Shown piece by piece: positions 42,371-50,949 of a DNA stretch of 64,000 nucleotides. Where the stretch lies: assembly GCF_004365915.1 (NCBI RefSeq), contig NZ_SODI01000001.1:1550001-1614000 (forward strand). The letters are read 5' to 3'. The notes under the pieces are model-generated. The model saw only the letters and a list, made by a program, of their open reading frames with translations. It was not told where the DNA came from and made no database searches. Origin of the DNA: Cryobacterium psychrophilum. GTDB taxonomy: Bacteria; Actinomycetota; Actinomycetes; Actinomycetales; Microbacteriaceae. Position numbers and translations under genes: made by a program. Every line of letters starts with the position of its first letter. Within the stretch, counting starts at the first letter, position 1.

Positions 42371-44454
42371 TGCTGTCCTCCTGTTGCGAGCCGATACCAA
42401 CCTGCTCGAGTGACCCCGCGGGCGATGTGTCCCGAGGAAAAATTTGTGGCGAACACGTTCCGTGCAAAGCGTCGCCAGTCCGCGGCAAGGATCGGGCTCT
42501 GCCCGCGGAGCCCGACGATGTCAGTCGGCACCCGGCACCAGAGCGCTCCAGCCGTCTCGACCAACGCCGGCTGGTCGTCGGGGCCAAGCTCCCGCACCTG
42601 ATCGGGCGAGAACGGGGGCAAATCCGTGGTTTCCGGCCGTCCCTCGCTGCACGCGATGGCCAGGTCCGACGTCAGCGGCCAGTGGGCCGTCAACCGGTCG
42701 CTCTCATCGTTGGCGTTGATCGACCCGCTCATCGCACCATAGAAGTTCCGCGTGTACTCGGACGAGTGGGCGCCGAGCTTGGTCAGGTTGAATCGGGCGT
42801 TGCGACTGACCAGGGGGTCGAAGGTCCAGCGGATGGCTTCGATGTCACGCGCCAGCGCCCACGCCCGCTGATGCTGCTTGAGCGCAAACCCCACGCCCTG
42901 ATCGGCGTTCCCCGGGAGGACTCCGGCGAGCAGGGAGTATGCCGACACCGCCCCCGGCGACACGACGAGCACCGCGACGCCACAGAGGATTCCGGCCCGG
43001 TCGTAGGCGGCCGTCACGGCGCTACCCGCATGGCCGAGGCTGCGCAGGAGTTCTGCGTTCATCGGACTCTCGTCGGGCTCAAGGCCCCAGACCGAAACGA
43101 GCAGCGCCGAGATCGGTTGCAGGCGGTCCATCTCGGTCTCGTCCCGGATGCTCACCCCGGCGAGCGCCGCAGCCCGGGCTGCGGCGGCACCGGCCTGGCG
43201 AGCGAGCGGATGGCCGGTCTCCAGGAGAGGGCTGGTGTTCAGGAGAGGGCTGGTGTTCGCGGCCTCCGCTGCGGGAGCCGGCCGCGCGGAGTCCGAGAGC
43301 AGCAGGCCCGCGGCGAGCGCGGCGCGTTCGACCAGACCCGATCGGCTGGTGTGTTCGTGCCGGGCGTGCGCGCCGTCACCGACCGCCCCCAGACCATCGA
43401 GTACCGGTACGCCGAGCGCGGCCACGAAGTTCGCATCGCTGGCCCCGCCCACGGAGACTTCAGCCAGCTCAACCCCGAGCATCCGCCCGACGCGGGCCGC
43501 CCTCTCGAAGAGCACCCCGATCTCGGCGGTGCGCTCGAACGGTGGCCGGTTCCAGTCGGTATCGACGCTGAAGGTCACGTGCGGGTCGCTCGTGGTCAGG
43601 CCGGTGAAGCAGGCGTCAATGCGTGCCATTTCGGCGGCGCTCGTCACGCGAACGTCAACACATGTCTCGGCGGTACCGGCCGAGACGTTGCTGCGTGACC
43701 CGCCGGTGACCAGGCCGGCGTTCACGGTCGTGCCCGCGGCGTGGTCGGCGAATCCCACAATCCGGGTGATGGCCTCTGCGATCGCGTGCACCGCACTGGC
43801 ACCATCGAGCGGGTTCAGGCCGGCATGAGCTTCGATGCCGGTGGCGGTCACGGTGAAGAGTCCGACGCCCTTCCTCCCCGTTTTCAAGGCGCCGGCCGCG
43901 CTTCCCTCGAAGACGTAGACGGCGGGCATCCCGCTCGTTTCGGACTCGATGATGGCGCGGGAGGCGTGGCTGCCGGTCTCTTCATCACCGGTGAGGATCA
44001 GCCGGGTGTTCGGCGTGAAATCGGCGGTTTGTTGTAGCGCCCGGACGCCCCAGACCGCCTGTACGAGACCGGCTTTCATATCGAAGATGCCCGGGCCGGA
44101 CAGTCGCTCGTCATCGAATTGCAGCGGCCACGTCGTCGTTGTTCCCGCGGGCCACACCGTGTCGTAGTGCGCGAGCAGCACCGACTCGGGGGCGCGGCCG
44201 AAGTCGAGCACCGCGATGTTGCCAAGATCGGCGCTTTCAAAGATTTCTTCGCGGGTGGGCATTCCGATGCGGGCGTAGATCCAGTCGAGGATGAGCGGGA
44301 AGGCACGGTCGAGCAGACCCTTGTCGTCGCTGGGGGTTTCCCACCGCACGTACGCCTCCAGGTCATCCACCATGTCGTCGCGATGGGCCGTGAGATAGGC
44401 GAGCGCGTCGCTGATGATGAGACTGGGATCGGCCGCAGCTGCACGTTTAGACAT
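42367..44454 (-). CDS. M20 metallopeptidase fused to COG3375-type GNAT-like domain
   Basis: The chain has 695 residues from the ATG at 44454; a GTG at 44487 is possible. Residues about 20-390 are an M20/carboxypeptidase-G2-like deacylase: metal ligands in LLAHYDTVWPAG, FDMKAGLVQAVWG, TGDEETGSHASRA and ARHEHTSRSG, with the dimerisation lid in between. A linker with NTSPLL twice in a row follows. Residues about 425-690 form a GNAT-superfamily acetyltransferase-like domain (ISALLVSVWGLEP, GVGFALKQHQRAWALARDIE, FDPLVSRNARFNLTKLGA). In known D-to-L amino-acid conversion an N-succinyltransferase and an M20 desuccinylase are separate proteins; here they are joined and coupled to the racemase gene. 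Confidence 0.85.
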   Translation of the reverse strand: MSKRAAAADPSLIISDALAYLTAHRDDMVDDLEAYVRWETPSDDKGLLDRAFPLILDWIYARIGMPTREEIFESADLGNIAVLDFGRAPESVLLAHYDTVWPAGTTTTWPLQFDDERLSGPGIFDMKAGLVQAVWGVRALQQTADFTPNTRLILTGDEETGSHASRAIIESETSGMPAVYVFEGSAAGALKTGRKGVGLFTVTATGIEAHAGLNPLDGASAVHAIAEAITRIVGFADHAAGTTVNAGLVTGGSRSNVSAGTAETCVDVRVTSAAEMARIDACFTGLTTSDPHVTFSVDTDWNRPPFERTAEIGVLFERAARVGRMLGVELAEVSVGGASDANFVAALGVPVLDGLGAVGDGAHARHEHTSRSGLVERAALAAGLLLSDSARPAPAAEAANTSPLLNTSPLLETGHPLARQAGAAAARAAALAGVSIRDETEMDRLQPISALLVSVWGLEPDESPMNAELLRSLGHAGSAVTAAYDRAGILCGVAVLVVSPGAVSAYSLLAGVLPGNADQGVGFALKQHQRAWALARDIEAIRWTFDPLVSRNARFNLTKLGAHSSEYTRNFYGAMSGSINANDESDRLTAHWPLTSDLAIACSEGRPETTDLPPFSPDQVRELGPDDQPALVETAGALWCRVPTDIVGLRGQSPILAADWRRFARNVFATNFSSGHIARGVTRAGWYRLATGGQQ

Positions 44455-44525
44455 GACGACAGTCTTTGGCCCGTAGTGTTGATCCACCGAACAAGTGCTG
44501 AATCATTTCAGATGCGGAGGCGAGT

Positions 44526-45530
44526 ATGCCGGATTCTTACGTACCCGATGAGCTGGACATCGCCATCGTCGACAGTCTCAGCATCCACCCGCGCGCCAGC
44601 TGGATCGCCGTTGCCGACGCTCTCGGGAGCAATGCGTCAACGGTGGCACGCCGGTGGGATCGGTTGAAACTTCTCGGGCTCGCGTGGACGCTCTGCGTGC
44701 GTGACTACACGGCGCTGGCGGTGCAGGACCATCTCGATATTCGCTGCCGCCCCGGCTTCATCGAGGAGCTCGCCGCCCTGTTCTGCGAGGTGAAGTGTTG
44801 CCTCACGGTGTCGGCGGTGTCCGGCAACGCCGACCTGCGCATCCTCGTCGATGTGCCGGATATCAGCTCCCTGCACGCCTTCATGAATCATGAGGTGTGG
44901 CGCAATCCCGGCATTGTGAGCGTTGAGCACAACATCGCGACGGAGGTCTTTCAAACCGCTCGCGGCTGGGTGTCCGGATCGTTGTCGCTCAGGCAGCGGA
45001 CGGCCCTGCGGCAGTCGATCACGGTGCACCGGCCGGCGCTGGCCAGGCTGACGGCCAGGGAAGAGCAGATCGCGATCATCCTGCAACGTGATGCTCGAAC
45101 ATCGGCCAGCGACATCGCCGACGAGCTGGGCATGAGTCTTCCGTCGGCCAGCCGACAGATCAGCAGGTTGATCGCGTCGAACAAGATCGAGCTGCGCGCT
45201 GAAGCCGCTCACGCGGTGGTGGGCTGGCCGATCTCGGTGTGCCTGTATTCGCAGGTGAAACCGGGCCGGCTGCGCGCGGCAGCGGCCGGAGCGGCCAAGC
45301 TGCCCCGGTCCCGTGCCACCCACACGGTCGTGAGCCCGCGGTGGAACCTGATGACAATCTATTGGATGCGCGATCTGGCTGACATCCATCGGATCGAGGA
45401 AGCGCTGGAGACGTCAAACGAGTCATTGACCGTCGTGGCCAGGCAGGTCACCCTGAAGTCCTACAAACGCATGGGCATGATCTTCGATGCGAACGCGCGC
45501 GCCGTGCGCAATGTGCTGACGGACCTGTAG
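44526..45530 (+). CDS. Lrp/AsnC-like transcriptional regulator, double-module type
   Basis: The 334-residue protein starts after GCGGAGGCGAGT. It has two helix-turn-helix regions: IVDSLSIHPRASWIAVADALGSNASTVARRWDRL (split, residues 11-46) and IILQRDARTSASDIADELGMSLPSASRQISRL (split, about 178-215). Each is followed by an AsnC-type ligand-binding segment. Such tandem regulators sense amino acids. It is divergent from the M20-GNAT gene with 71 bp between, the normal place for control of the seven-gene operon. Confidence 0.85.
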   Translation: MPDSYVPDELDIAIVDSLSIHPRASWIAVADALGSNASTVARRWDRLKLLGLAWTLCVRDYTALAVQDHLDIRCRPGFIEELAALFCEVKCCLTVSAVSGNADLRILVDVPDISSLHAFMNHEVWRNPGIVSVEHNIATEVFQTARGWVSGSLSLRQRTALRQSITVHRPALARLTAREEQIAIILQRDARTSASDIADELGMSLPSASRQISRLIASNKIELRAEAAHAVVGWPISVCLYSQVKPGRLRAAAAGAAKLPRSRATHTVVSPRWNLMTIYWMRDLADIHRIEEALETSNESLTVVARQVTLKSYKRMGMIFDANARAVRNVLTDL

Positions 45531-45615
45531 CGAGGGACCACCCGGCGAAATGTCGCCAATGCGGCCGCTCAGCGGCAGACTTGAGGGCACCGGCACATTC
45601 TCAAAAGGAGAGCCC

Positions 45616-46293
45616 ATGACCACCGTCCCGCCCGTCATCGTTTTCGACGTGAACGAAACCCTCTCCGACATGTCCCCCCTGGCCCAGCGCTTCCGAGACA
45701 TCGGGGCACCGGTCGGCCTGGCCGCGCTCTGGTTCGCCACCCTGCTGCGCGACGGATTCGCCCTCACTGCCAGCGGCGACCACGCCTCGTTCTCCGTGAT
45801 CGGTGCCGATGCCCTGCGGCGGCTTCTGGCCGACGTCAAGCTGGACCGCTCCGCGGACGCGGCGGTCGACCATGTGATGACCGGCCTGACCAGCCTCGGG
45901 GTGCACCCCGACGTCCCCGCGGGCATCCGGGCGCTCTCCGCCGCCGGGTTGCGGCTGACCACCCTCAGCAACGGCTCGGCCAGAATAGCGGATGCGTTGT
46001 TGAGCGCGGCCGGGATCCGGAACGAGTTCGAGGCGTTGCTCTCGGTCGACGATGCGCCCGCCTGGAAACCTGCCCGCGCCTCGTACGACTATGCCGCCGC
46101 CGCGCTCGGGACGGATCCGGCCGGCATGCTGCTGGTAGCCGTGCACCCGTGGGACATCCACGGTGCCGCCCGCGCGGGACTGCGCACGGCCTGGGTGAAC
46201 CGCACCGGGGAACGCTACCCGGGATACTTCGAGGCTCCCGAATTCACCGTGGCCGCCCTGACCGAGCTTCCGGCGGCCCTCGCCACCGCCTGA
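45616..46293 (+). CDS. Haloacid dehalogenase type II-like hydrolase
   Basis: The 225-residue HAD protein starts after AAAAGGAGAGCCC. The nucleophile motif is VIVFDVNETLSDM (Asp and Asn-Glu-Thr as in L-2-haloacid dehalogenases), motif II is LSNGSARIADA, the Lys is in DAPAWKPARASYDYAA, and the acidic motif is LLVAVHPWDIHGAARAGL with Asp. Relatives dehalogenate short 2-haloacids, though many act on other substrates. No partner gene is evident. Confidence 0.87.
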   Translation: MTTVPPVIVFDVNETLSDMSPLAQRFRDIGAPVGLAALWFATLLRDGFALTASGDHASFSVIGADALRRLLADVKLDRSADAAVDHVMTGLTSLGVHPDVPAGIRALSAAGLRLTTLSNGSARIADALLSAAGIRNEFEALLSVDDAPAWKPARASYDYAAAALGTDPAGMLLVAVHPWDIHGAARAGLRTAWVNRTGERYPGYFEAPEFTVAALTELPAALATA

Positions 46294-46306
46294 CCCCGCC
46301 GCGCCG

Positions 46307-46337
46307 CGCCGCCGCGAACGACGGTATCGCGGCGGCG
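46307..46337. terminator. Bidirectional terminator between convergent genes
   Basis: An 11-bp GC-rich stem (cgccgccgcga and tcgcggcggcg) around a 9-base loop fills the 45-bp gap between the rightward dehalogenase-like gene and the leftward Crp-type gene. Confidence 0.7.
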
Positions 46338-46338
46338 A

Positions 46339-47127
46339 TCAGGCGGTGCTGCGGGCGAGCCTGTGCAACATGTCGCGGTCCTGAATGACGATGCGTCCGC
46401 GGCCCTGACGGATCGCCTTCCGGGCCGCGAGGTCACTCATCACCTTGCTGGTCGCCTCCCGCGAGGCTCCGAGCAGACCGGCAAGTTGTTCGTGGGTCAA
46501 ACGGATCGTGCGGGCCTGCCCGAAACGCGGCGGCGCCGCCGCATCACCGAGTTTCAGCAGGGTCGACGCCACCTGGGCGGCCAGTGGTCGCAGCGCCAGG
46601 TTGGTCAGCCGTTCTTCGAGGCGAGCAACCTGCTCGCCGAGAAGGTGGGAGATGCGGATGGCGATGCGCGGGTCCGAGAGCAGAAAACGTTCGACGTCCT
46701 CCACGCTGAGCTGGCAGATGGCCGAGTCCTCGATGGCCTCGGCGTAGTTGTCGTACATCCGCTGTCCCACGAGCATCATCTCCCCGAAGACCGCTCCCGG
46801 CTCCAGGATGGCCATCGTCAGGGCTTTTCCGTCTTCGGCGATCCGGAACACTCGCACTCGACCGGACTTGAGAATGAACAGGGCCGTAGCGGGTTGGCTT
46901 TGACTGAACAGCAGTTCCCCGCGGCGGAACAACCGGGCCGGGGCCATGACATCCAGGGCCTGGATCTCCTGCGGGCTCAGGTCGGCGAACAGGTCAACCT
47001 CGTTCAGGCAACTGAACGGCTCTGCGGGTGCTGCCATGAGCGGGTTGGCCTCTCGTTGCTGCGGGGCCCACGGTCGCAGGTCTCCGGATATGGTGCCCGC
47101 CACGTCGACCCTGCAGCTCTCGGTCAT
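46339..47127 (-). CDS. Crp/Fnr-family transcriptional regulator
   Basis: The 262-residue protein has a cyclic-nucleotide-binding-like domain (FILKSGRVRVFRIAEDGKALTMAILEPGAVFGEMML) in the first 150 residues. A C-terminal winged HTH follows with RLTHEQLAGLLGASREATSKVMSDLAARKAI. No Cys cluster for an iron-sulfur sensor is present. The start overlaps the stop of the upstream membrane-protein gene (ATGA at 47124-47127), so the two may work together. Confidence 0.88.
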   Translation of the reverse strand: MTESCRVDVAGTISGDLRPWAPQQREANPLMAAPAEPFSCLNEVDLFADLSPQEIQALDVMAPARLFRRGELLFSQSQPATALFILKSGRVRVFRIAEDGKALTMAILEPGAVFGEMMLVGQRMYDNYAEAIEDSAICQLSVEDVERFLLSDPRIAIRISHLLGEQVARLEERLTNLALRPLAAQVASTLLKLGDAAAPPRFGQARTIRLTHEQLAGLLGASREATSKVMSDLAARKAIRQGRGRIVIQDRDMLHRLARSTA

Positions 47128-47576
47128 GCCCGGTGCGCGAGGATGCGGACCGCCACCAGCCCCAGAATAGCGCCATAGATCAGGTGACCCATGAGACTCA
47201 TCAGAGCAATCGTGTCAACGTTGAACAGCGGCATGCCCATCAGGAGCGGCATCATCAGCAGCGGGCCGAGTACCCACCAGATGGCCCCGTAGCCGAGCCC
47301 GACGAGGGCGCCGCGACCGTACCCGGTGAGCAGGCTGTTGCCGAACAGCACCGTCAGTCCCAGTCCGATCAGGATCGAAATCATGATGTGCACGCCGAAC
47401 CCGACCACGGCCGAGGTGGAGCCGACCATGGATGCGATGACGGGCAGCGTGCCCATCGTCGCCATGAGCATCCCGAACACGATACCGCCGGCGATGCCGC
47501 CGATGGCTCCGGCAGCCATGCGCCGACCCAGGCTCGCGGTGAACGTTCGGTGTGTGAGAGTTGATGCAGTTGTCAT
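47124..47576 (-). CDS. Small glycine-rich membrane protein, unknown
   Basis: The ATG at 47576 follows GAAAGGTCACGCTC and gives 150 residues. Four hydrophobic segments are visible (AAGAIGGIAGGIVFGMLMATM, VVGFGVHIMISILIGLGLTVLF, WWVLGPLLMMPLLMGMPLF, LMGHLIYGAILGLVAVRIL). I know of no named family with certainty. The overlap with a Crp-type gene suggests a stress- or energy-related role, but this is only context. Confidence 0.7.
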   Translation of the reverse strand: MTTASTLTHRTFTASLGRRMAAGAIGGIAGGIVFGMLMATMGTLPVIASMVGSTSAVVGFGVHIMISILIGLGLTVLFGNSLLTGYGRGALVGLGYGAIWWVLGPLLMMPLLMGMPLFNVDTIALMSLMGHLIYGAILGLVAVRILAHRA

Positions 47577-47701
47577 GAGCGTGACCTTTCGGTGAAGTGT
47601 TTGTGTGAACGCCTTCACGCTATGACCGGGCCCTGACGCCGGTCAGTAATCTGCGCTACACAACACAACAAATATCGCTGGCTGAGCTTGTGCCAGCGCG
47701 G

Positions 47702-48063
47702 TCAGCCCGTGACGGGGCTCGTCGCGAAGCCGACCCGGCGCCGGGCGAGCAGATCCACGATGGCTAGCGCGAAGGCCGCGACGCAGAGCAGCCCCACGAG
47801 CGGCGCGGCGATGTCGATGGCGGTGGCCAGGCCGAGGGACGGCCGATGGCATCGGACACTCCCCCGAAGAACAACAGCACAAGCAGCAACGCGAGCGGGT
47901 ACGCGCCGAAGACGGATGTCGTCACGACCGCCGGGAGATCCCAGTCGGCGGCGTACACCGGGTACAGCACGCTCGGAGCGCCGCTGGCCCACAGGCACAG
48001 CGCCAGCACGACCGCGGCCGACCAGAACGTTCCCCGGCGACCGAGGCTGAGAATCTTCCTCAT
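47702..48063 (-). pseudogene. MFS transporter remnant with large internal deletion
   Basis: The start at 48063 reads a typical major-facilitator N-terminus (FWSAAVVLALCLWASGAPSVLYPVY, then FGAYPLALLLVLLFFGGVSDAIGR). Near 47845 it changes frame and joins a last membrane segment and tail (ATAIDIAAPLVGLLCVAAFALAI, then LLARRRVGFATSPVTG). Roughly the middle nine or ten helices are missing. It lies just downstream of the XRE-cupin gene at 48152, in the same direction, and was probably its regulated transporter. Confidence 0.75.
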
Positions 48064-48151
48064 TCCGCCAACCTACGGCACCCCGACGGCCCCCTCGCCC
48101 TGCCGCGGGGGAACCGACCGGAATGTCGGGAAGAGCCTGAGTGGAGGGTCC

Positions 48152-48757
48152 TCACCGAGCGGGAGGGGTGCTCACCCAGACTGCTACGCATGGTTCTTCG
48201 TAGCGGTTGATGTACCAGTGCGGAATCGTGGAGGCGAAGGTCATTGAATCGCCCGCCTCCACGGTGTGGCGTTCTCCGTCAAGATAGACGTCGATCTTGC
48301 CGGAGATGACGATGCCGAACTCCTCACCACCATGATGGAAGGGAGTTGCACTCGTGTCGTGCCCTGGGGGGCTCACAATCCACTGCGCCTCGAGGAGGCC
48401 GTTCTGATCCGGGGTCAGCAGTTCGTGGGCTGCTTCGCCCACGGACTCCCGGGTGACACCCTGCAGGTTGCGCCGGTCGGTACCGCGCACGACGGGCGAC
48501 ACCGGTTCGTCATGACCGAAGAAGAATCGACCCACCGGAATTTCGAGGCCATGGGCCAGCTGCGCCAGCGTCGTGAACGACGGGTTGGCCTTGCCGCGTT
48601 CGATCTGGCTCACAATGGCCGGACTCAGACCGGACGTCTCGGCCAGCTGCGCCAGGGTCATTCCCTTTTCTTTTCGCAGGGAGTGCACCATGGTCCCGAC
48701 CGTGGCCAGGAGGCCGCTCAGCGCAGCTGAAGCGACCCCCGTTTTTGTGTCAGTCAT
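48152..48757 (-). CDS. XRE-family regulator with cupin domain, copy 1
   Basis: The 201-residue protein starts MTDTKTGVASAAL. It has an N-terminal Cro/C1-type HTH (MTLAQLAETSGLSPAIVSQIERGKAN, in two parts) and a C-terminal cupin (EEFGIVISGKIDVYLDGER, PHWYINRYEEPCVAVWV). Such PuuR-like regulators sense small metabolites through the cupin pocket. It is nearly identical to the gene at 52147-52752, and the similarity continues for about 35 bp past the stop and into the promoter. Downstream lies a deleted MFS gene. Confidence 0.9.
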   Translation of the reverse strand: MTDTKTGVASAALSGLLATVGTMVHSLRKEKGMTLAQLAETSGLSPAIVSQIERGKANPSFTTLAQLAHGLEIPVGRFFFGHDEPVSPVVRGTDRRNLQGVTRESVGEAAHELLTPDQNGLLEAQWIVSPPGHDTSATPFHHGGEEFGIVISGKIDVYLDGERHTVEAGDSMTFASTIPHWYINRYEEPCVAVWVSTPPAR

Positions 48758-48778
48758 CGCGCTCCCATGTCGAATAAA

Positions 48779-48795
48779 GAAATATTCACTATTAT
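48779..48795. promoter_or_regulatory. Candidate XRE-cupin operator, copy 1
   Basis: The sequence gaaatattcactattat, 22 bp before the start codon, closely matches gaaatattcattatgg upstream of copy 2. On the minus strand it reads ATAATAGTGAATATTTC and overlaps a TATAAT-like -10 box (48793-48798 region), so binding would block the promoter. Confidence 0.45.
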
Positions 48796-48845
48796 AGAAT
48801 AATTTAGTGCATCGTCGTTCTCCTTCCGTCACCACCTCCGCCGGC

Positions 48846-49295
48846 CTACGCTGTCGTGGCTGTGGGTTGCGGCACCACCCAGTCGGTTTCGTTGGCTCGC
48901 ATCCACGGGAGCGGCAACAACTCTGCCATCGTGACTTTTGCTATTGTGCCCTGAGCATCCACCAGAACGGACATGTCCGGACCGTACGTACTGAATAGTT
49001 CCCGGCACACACCGCAGGGATTGACGACCTGCGGAATGCCTGTGTTCGCGTTCATGCATACCGCAACCGCGTTGCTGAGGTGGGTCTCACCGGCCATGCG
49101 GGCGTTGGCTATGGCAGACGATTCTGCACAGATATTCACTCGCTTCGACCCCAGGTGCAACCCGAGGTAGATCGTCCCCGATGCGCCGCGGATCGCGGAT
49201 GCAACCCGATGATTGTCAGCGTGGTGAGACGCGAGCAGCATTCGGGATGCGGCCCGGTAGAGGTCGATGTCGAGTGGGTCAAGAACAGTATTCAT
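48846..49295 (-). CDS. Cytidine-deaminase-like enzyme
   Basis: The ATG at 49295 gives 149 residues. The zinc site of the CDA fold is complete: NICAESSAIANARMAGE supplies the Cys-Ala-Glu box and NPCGVCRELFSTYG the PCxxCR box. Length fits single-domain cytidine or blasticidin-S deaminases. It is the last gene of the ABC-importer operon, 14 bp after the permease stop, so it probably deaminates the imported compound, likely a pyrimidine-like or aminated heterocycle. An antibiotic-inactivating role is less likely in this context. Confidence 0.85.
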   Translation of the reverse strand: MNTVLDPLDIDLYRAASRMLLASHHADNHRVASAIRGASGTIYLGLHLGSKRVNICAESSAIANARMAGETHLSNAVAVCMNANTGIPQVVNPCGVCRELFSTYGPDMSVLVDAQGTIAKVTMAELLPLPWMRANETDWVVPQPTATTA

Positions 49296-49309
49296 AGCGG
49301 GCCGGCCTT

Positions 49310-50128
49310 CTAGCTGTCTTCCGCTGGTTTCCAGCGCACGATGAGGCGTTCGGCGGTGGCCACAATCGAGAAGAGAGAGATCGACAGGATGGACGCGGCG
49401 AGCATGACGACGTAGAGCAGAGGCGTGTCGTAACTGTAGGTGGTTTGGATGATGAGGTAGCCCAGCCCCTGTTGAGAGCCGATCCATTCGGCGATGATCG
49501 CACCGATAAAGGCACTGCCGGCCGCGATCTTGAGTGCGGAAAACAGGAATGGCAGGCACGCATAGGCGCGAATATTGGTGAGCGTTTCGGTCTTGCTCGC
49601 CGAGAGCACCTGCATGAGTTCGATGGACTGGCGGTCCGCTGATCGCAGTCCTTTGACCATGTTCACGAGAGTCGGAAAGAAACAGACCAACGCTGCAACG
49701 GCGATCTTCGACGTGTATCCGCTTCCCATCATGATCACGAGCACCGGGGCGATGGCCACAACCGGGATGGTGTGCGCAATGATCGCCATCGGCATCACCA
49801 TGCGTTCGGCCGACCGCCAGTACATGAAGGTCACGGCCAGCAGAATTGCAACGGAGTTGCCCAGGAGGAAGCCCATCACGGCTTCAAAGATCGTCGGCCA
49901 CATGTGAGTCAGCACAAGCGGATAATTACTTATCAGCGCGCCGAACACGTCGGTGGGTGCCGGGAAGATGTAGACGGGGATCGAAAACGCCGTAGTGACT
50001 ATCTGGGCGACGATAACCAGGACAACGATCCCCGCGATGGGTACGAATCGGTGGCCTCCGTGGCGACGTTTTCGGCTCGGTGCCGGTCCTGCCGGTCGTC
50101 GCGTGGCGACGGGGCTGATGGTGGCCAT
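49310..50128 (-). CDS. ABC transporter permease, SsuC/TauC/ThiX-like
   Basis: The 272-residue permease has about six transmembrane segments. The BPD_transp_1 core is marked by VNMVKGLRSADRQSIELMQVL and SASKTETLTNIRAYACLPFLFSALKIA, followed by GSAFIGAIIAEWIG and GLGYLIIQ. This group serves nitrate/sulfonate/taurine and pyrimidine-precursor importers with NMT1/THI5-like binding proteins. The TAATG overlap with the ATPase gene (50128) shows one operon. Confidence 0.9.
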   Translation of the reverse strand: MATISPVATRRPAGPAPSRKRRHGGHRFVPIAGIVVLVIVAQIVTTAFSIPVYIFPAPTDVFGALISNYPLVLTHMWPTIFEAVMGFLLGNSVAILLAVTFMYWRSAERMVMPMAIIAHTIPVVAIAPVLVIMMGSGYTSKIAVAALVCFFPTLVNMVKGLRSADRQSIELMQVLSASKTETLTNIRAYACLPFLFSALKIAAGSAFIGAIIAEWIGSQQGLGYLIIQTTYSYDTPLLYVVMLAASILSISLFSIVATAERLIVRWKPAEDS

Positions 50129-50949
50129 TAGCAGACCTCCAGAACGCGCCGCAGATGTGCGGCCACGTTCGTAAATTCCATGGAATCTCGAACGCTCAGC
50201 TCGCGCGGCTGCGGGAGATCGATCGTCACGATCTCCTGCACGCGTCCCGGATTTGCCGCCAGGAGGATGACTTGCTCAGACAAGAACGCGGCTTCGGCGA
50301 TCGAGTGGGTGACAAACACAATCGTGGTCCCGGTGGTCTGCCAGATCCGCAGCAGTTCGCCGTTCAAGTGATCGCGGGTGATCTCATCCAGCGCCCCGAA
50401 CGGCTCGTCCATGAGCAGGATCTTCGGCTTGCAGATCAGGGCTCGCGCGATGGCGACGCGCTGGCGCATACCACCGGACAATTCGTGCGGAAACGCCATC
50501 TCCCGTCCTTCCAGTCCCACGAGCTTCAAGAGTTCGTGCGGGTCGGCGTGGTCGGTGATGCTGGCGCCTCCACCCACCTGGAGCGGCAGAAGAATGTTGT
50601 CTAAGACATTTCGCCAGGGCAACAGGGTCGCGTCCTGGAAGACAAATCCGATTTTGCGTGTGGTGCGGGCTTCATGCGGGCTCTGGCCAAAGAGGTTGAC
50701 TGTTCCCTTCGTCGGCTGTACGAGGTCGGAGATCACCCGGAGCAGTGTGGACTTTCCGCAGCCTGACGGCCCGAGCAGCGACGTGAAGCTTCCTGCCGGG
50801 AAGACGGCGCTCAGCCCGGCGATTGCGGTGATCGTGGCGCGGTTGGTGTCAAAGGTCACCGTGACGTCGCTCACCCGCAGCTCATCGATTGCCGCTGCCG
50901 CTGCCGTTGCCGTTGCCGCTGCCGTTGCCGTTGCCGTTGCGGCGGTCAT
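50128..50949 (-). CDS. ABC transporter ATPase, SsuB/TauB-like
   Basis: The 273-residue ATPase has Walker A LLGPSGCGKSTLLRV, Q-loop FVFQDATLLPWRNV, signature LSGGMRQRVAIARAL, Walker B ILLMDEPFGALDE and the switch His in VFVTHSIAEA. Its N-terminus is an odd Ala-Thr repeat of about 20 residues coded by a 6-bp tandem repeat (50891-50940), which could change length by slippage. It starts four bases before the end of the binding-protein gene (ATGA). Confidence 0.92.
   Translation of the reverse strand: MTAATATATAAATATAAAAAIDELRVSDVTVTFDTNRATITAIAGLSAVFPAGSFTSLLGPSGCGKSTLLRVISDLVQPTKGTVNLFGQSPHEARTTRKIGFVFQDATLLPWRNVLDNILLPLQVGGGASITDHADPHELLKLVGLEGREMAFPHELSGGMRQRVAIARALICKPKILLMDEPFGALDEITRDHLNGELLRIWQTTGTTIVFVTHSIAEAAFLSEQVILLAANPGRVQEIVTIDLPQPRELSVRDSMEFTNVAAHLRRVLEVC
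50891..50940 (+). repeat. 6-bp tandem repeat in ATPase 5' end
   Basis: About eight units of gccgtt/gccgct lie in the first 60 bases of the ATPase gene. They encode alternating Ala and Thr/Ala residues. Because the unit is a multiple of three, slippage changes protein length but not frame. Confidence 0.9.

Noticed and set aside
42367..44454. Two adjacent genes wrongly joined by a sequencing error
   Set aside because: The frame is continuous with normal codon use through a repeat-bearing linker and no internal start with a ribosome site is evident, so a true fusion is more likely.
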